Source: Shinisaurus crocodilurus (lineage: Eukaryota; Chordata; Lepidosauria; Squamata; Shinisauridae). From it: a stretch of DNA of 64,000 bases. Of the stretch, positions 63,046 to 64,000 are shown piece by piece (the first letter of the stretch is position 1; each line of letters starts with the position of its first letter). The notes beneath the pieces are model-generated. The model was not told the origin of the DNA, did not search any database, and worked only from the letters and a program-made list of their open reading frames with translations. The translations under genes and the position numbers were made by a program. The stretch spans positions 162,041,580 through 162,105,579 of the forward strand of contig CM037877.1 of the NCBI GenBank assembly GCA_021292165.1, in the 5' to 3' direction.

Positions 63046-64000
63046 CCGCCCTGCTTGTCTACCATCCATGACAGATCTTCTTCTCGCTGATGAACCCCAG
63101 GGTTGAAACACACTGGCCTTCTAGAGGCTAAGCTGAGTAGATCCTTAGCCTCATCTCACAGGGATTTCATTCCAGACTCTTGATCATGCTTCACCCTCAT
63201 TTATTTATTAATTCTATTTATATCCCACTTTTACATGGGGCTCCAGTCGTCTCCCATCCAGAGGACAGATGAGAAGGGCTACGCTACACTATTTCAGCAA
63301 TGCTGCCGATTCTGGTGCTTCTAGGCCAGCCGCCAGTCTCTGTACCAGTGCATCTTCTTCTGGCTACATCCTCTTTTTGCAACAGCAAAACCAACTCACA
63401 CCAGCTCTTGCCCTGTGTCTGACCTACAGTAGCCTCCAAATCAATCTTACCCAGTTGGTGTGGTTCATTTGATGTCTTTCCTATTGCAGCTATGCAGGAG
63501 TTTTGGAGTTATGTGCAACACTTGTCATGCTTTCCGCTTGCCGATTATATTCCATTACATTGCACTACATGGTTTTTAGCCCATTTCTCCAGTGGATGAA
63601 AGGTTATATCAAGCTGGAAAACAGCTTTGAAGATATGTCAAGTCAAAATAGGATTTAAACTCGCCACACCTTGTCTCTGCCAACGAAGAAGCTAGAAAGA
63701 TTCCCAATATCCAAATATGTAAGGTTTATGCTTGCATCTTCTTTTACTGCCATCTCGTCAGCTTCCAGATTTGAAAGGAAACACCATATGCAGAAAGAAA
63801 GGTGTGTGATTTCCAGTATATACTCTCAGAATCTAATCAGTGGAGGTAGAAAGAATGAGCTGTCAGGTGGTAGAGGGACAGGGGAATAAAAGAGTTTTAT
63901 AGACAGCCTGGCCTTACATACCATCTGCTGAATACAGAAACCGAAGACTTGCTAATACAAGCTGGTTCTGTCTTTTCAATATTTAATGCCAATTGGAAAC

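Larger units (their letters stand above)
29801..64000. other. downstream intergenic region, no gene recognised
   Basis: Apart from the elements listed individually, this half of the window has no exon-like conserved protein, tRNA gene or promoter that I can support. Stretches such as 31430-32310, 38060-38900, 39580-40850, 41540-43190, 47000-48090, 48170-49150 and 58670-60290 show neither gene nor clear repeat. In mammals RPAP2 lies on this side of GFI1; none of its exons is recognisable here. Confidence 0.6.

Overview
This is vertebrate nuclear DNA, most likely from a squamate reptile (a lizard or snake). The grounds are one intact spliced vertebrate gene, very long introns, many (TG)n/(TC)n microsatellites, and a dense population of short DNA-transposon fold-backs and SINEs. 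The species assignment is an inference from repeat texture. I see no bacterial, viral or CRISPR content, and no undescribed multi-gene system.

The only protein-coding gene I can support is GFI1, on the + strand. Six coding exons (7499-7613, 8087-8287, 16950-17356, 18114-18251, 23837-24002, 27125-27303) have consensus GT/AG junctions and compatible phases. They join into 401 codons plus a stop. The product has an N-terminal SNAG repressor motif, a variable linker and six C2H2 zinc fingers with every zinc ligand present. A CpG-rich promoter-like stretch lies directly upstream (about 7080-7500). A possible untranslated first exon with a strong donor lies at about 1730-1845.

Layout: 1-7080 is upstream DNA, fairly repeat-poor but rich in microsatellites. 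7080-27303 is GFI1 with five introns of about 0.5, 8.7, 0.8, 5.6 and 3.1 kb; the larger ones carry repeats. 27304 to about 29.8 kb is the presumed 3' UTR and flank, and holds what looks like a decayed partial copy of the last GFI1 exon (28205-28274). From about 29.8 to 64 kb I find no gene. That part is a mosaic of transposon remains: a LINE reverse-transcriptase C-terminus; an 835-bp GC-rich hAT-like element with a perfect 8-bp target duplication; many small hAT palindromes, several with 8-bp duplications; PIF/Harbinger-like fold-backs; two near-identical mariner/Tigger-like MITEs; MIR-like SINEs; tRNA-derived SINEs; and a SINE family with a 5S rRNA-derived body and a CR1-like tail.

The most useful points for follow-up are the exon-6-like remnant downstream of GFI1, the 5S/CR1 chimeric SINE, the GC-rich hAT element with a long open frame, and the nested or inverted repeat structures between 33.3 and 37.4 kb. 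All repeat family names are by resemblance only, because no database could be searched.
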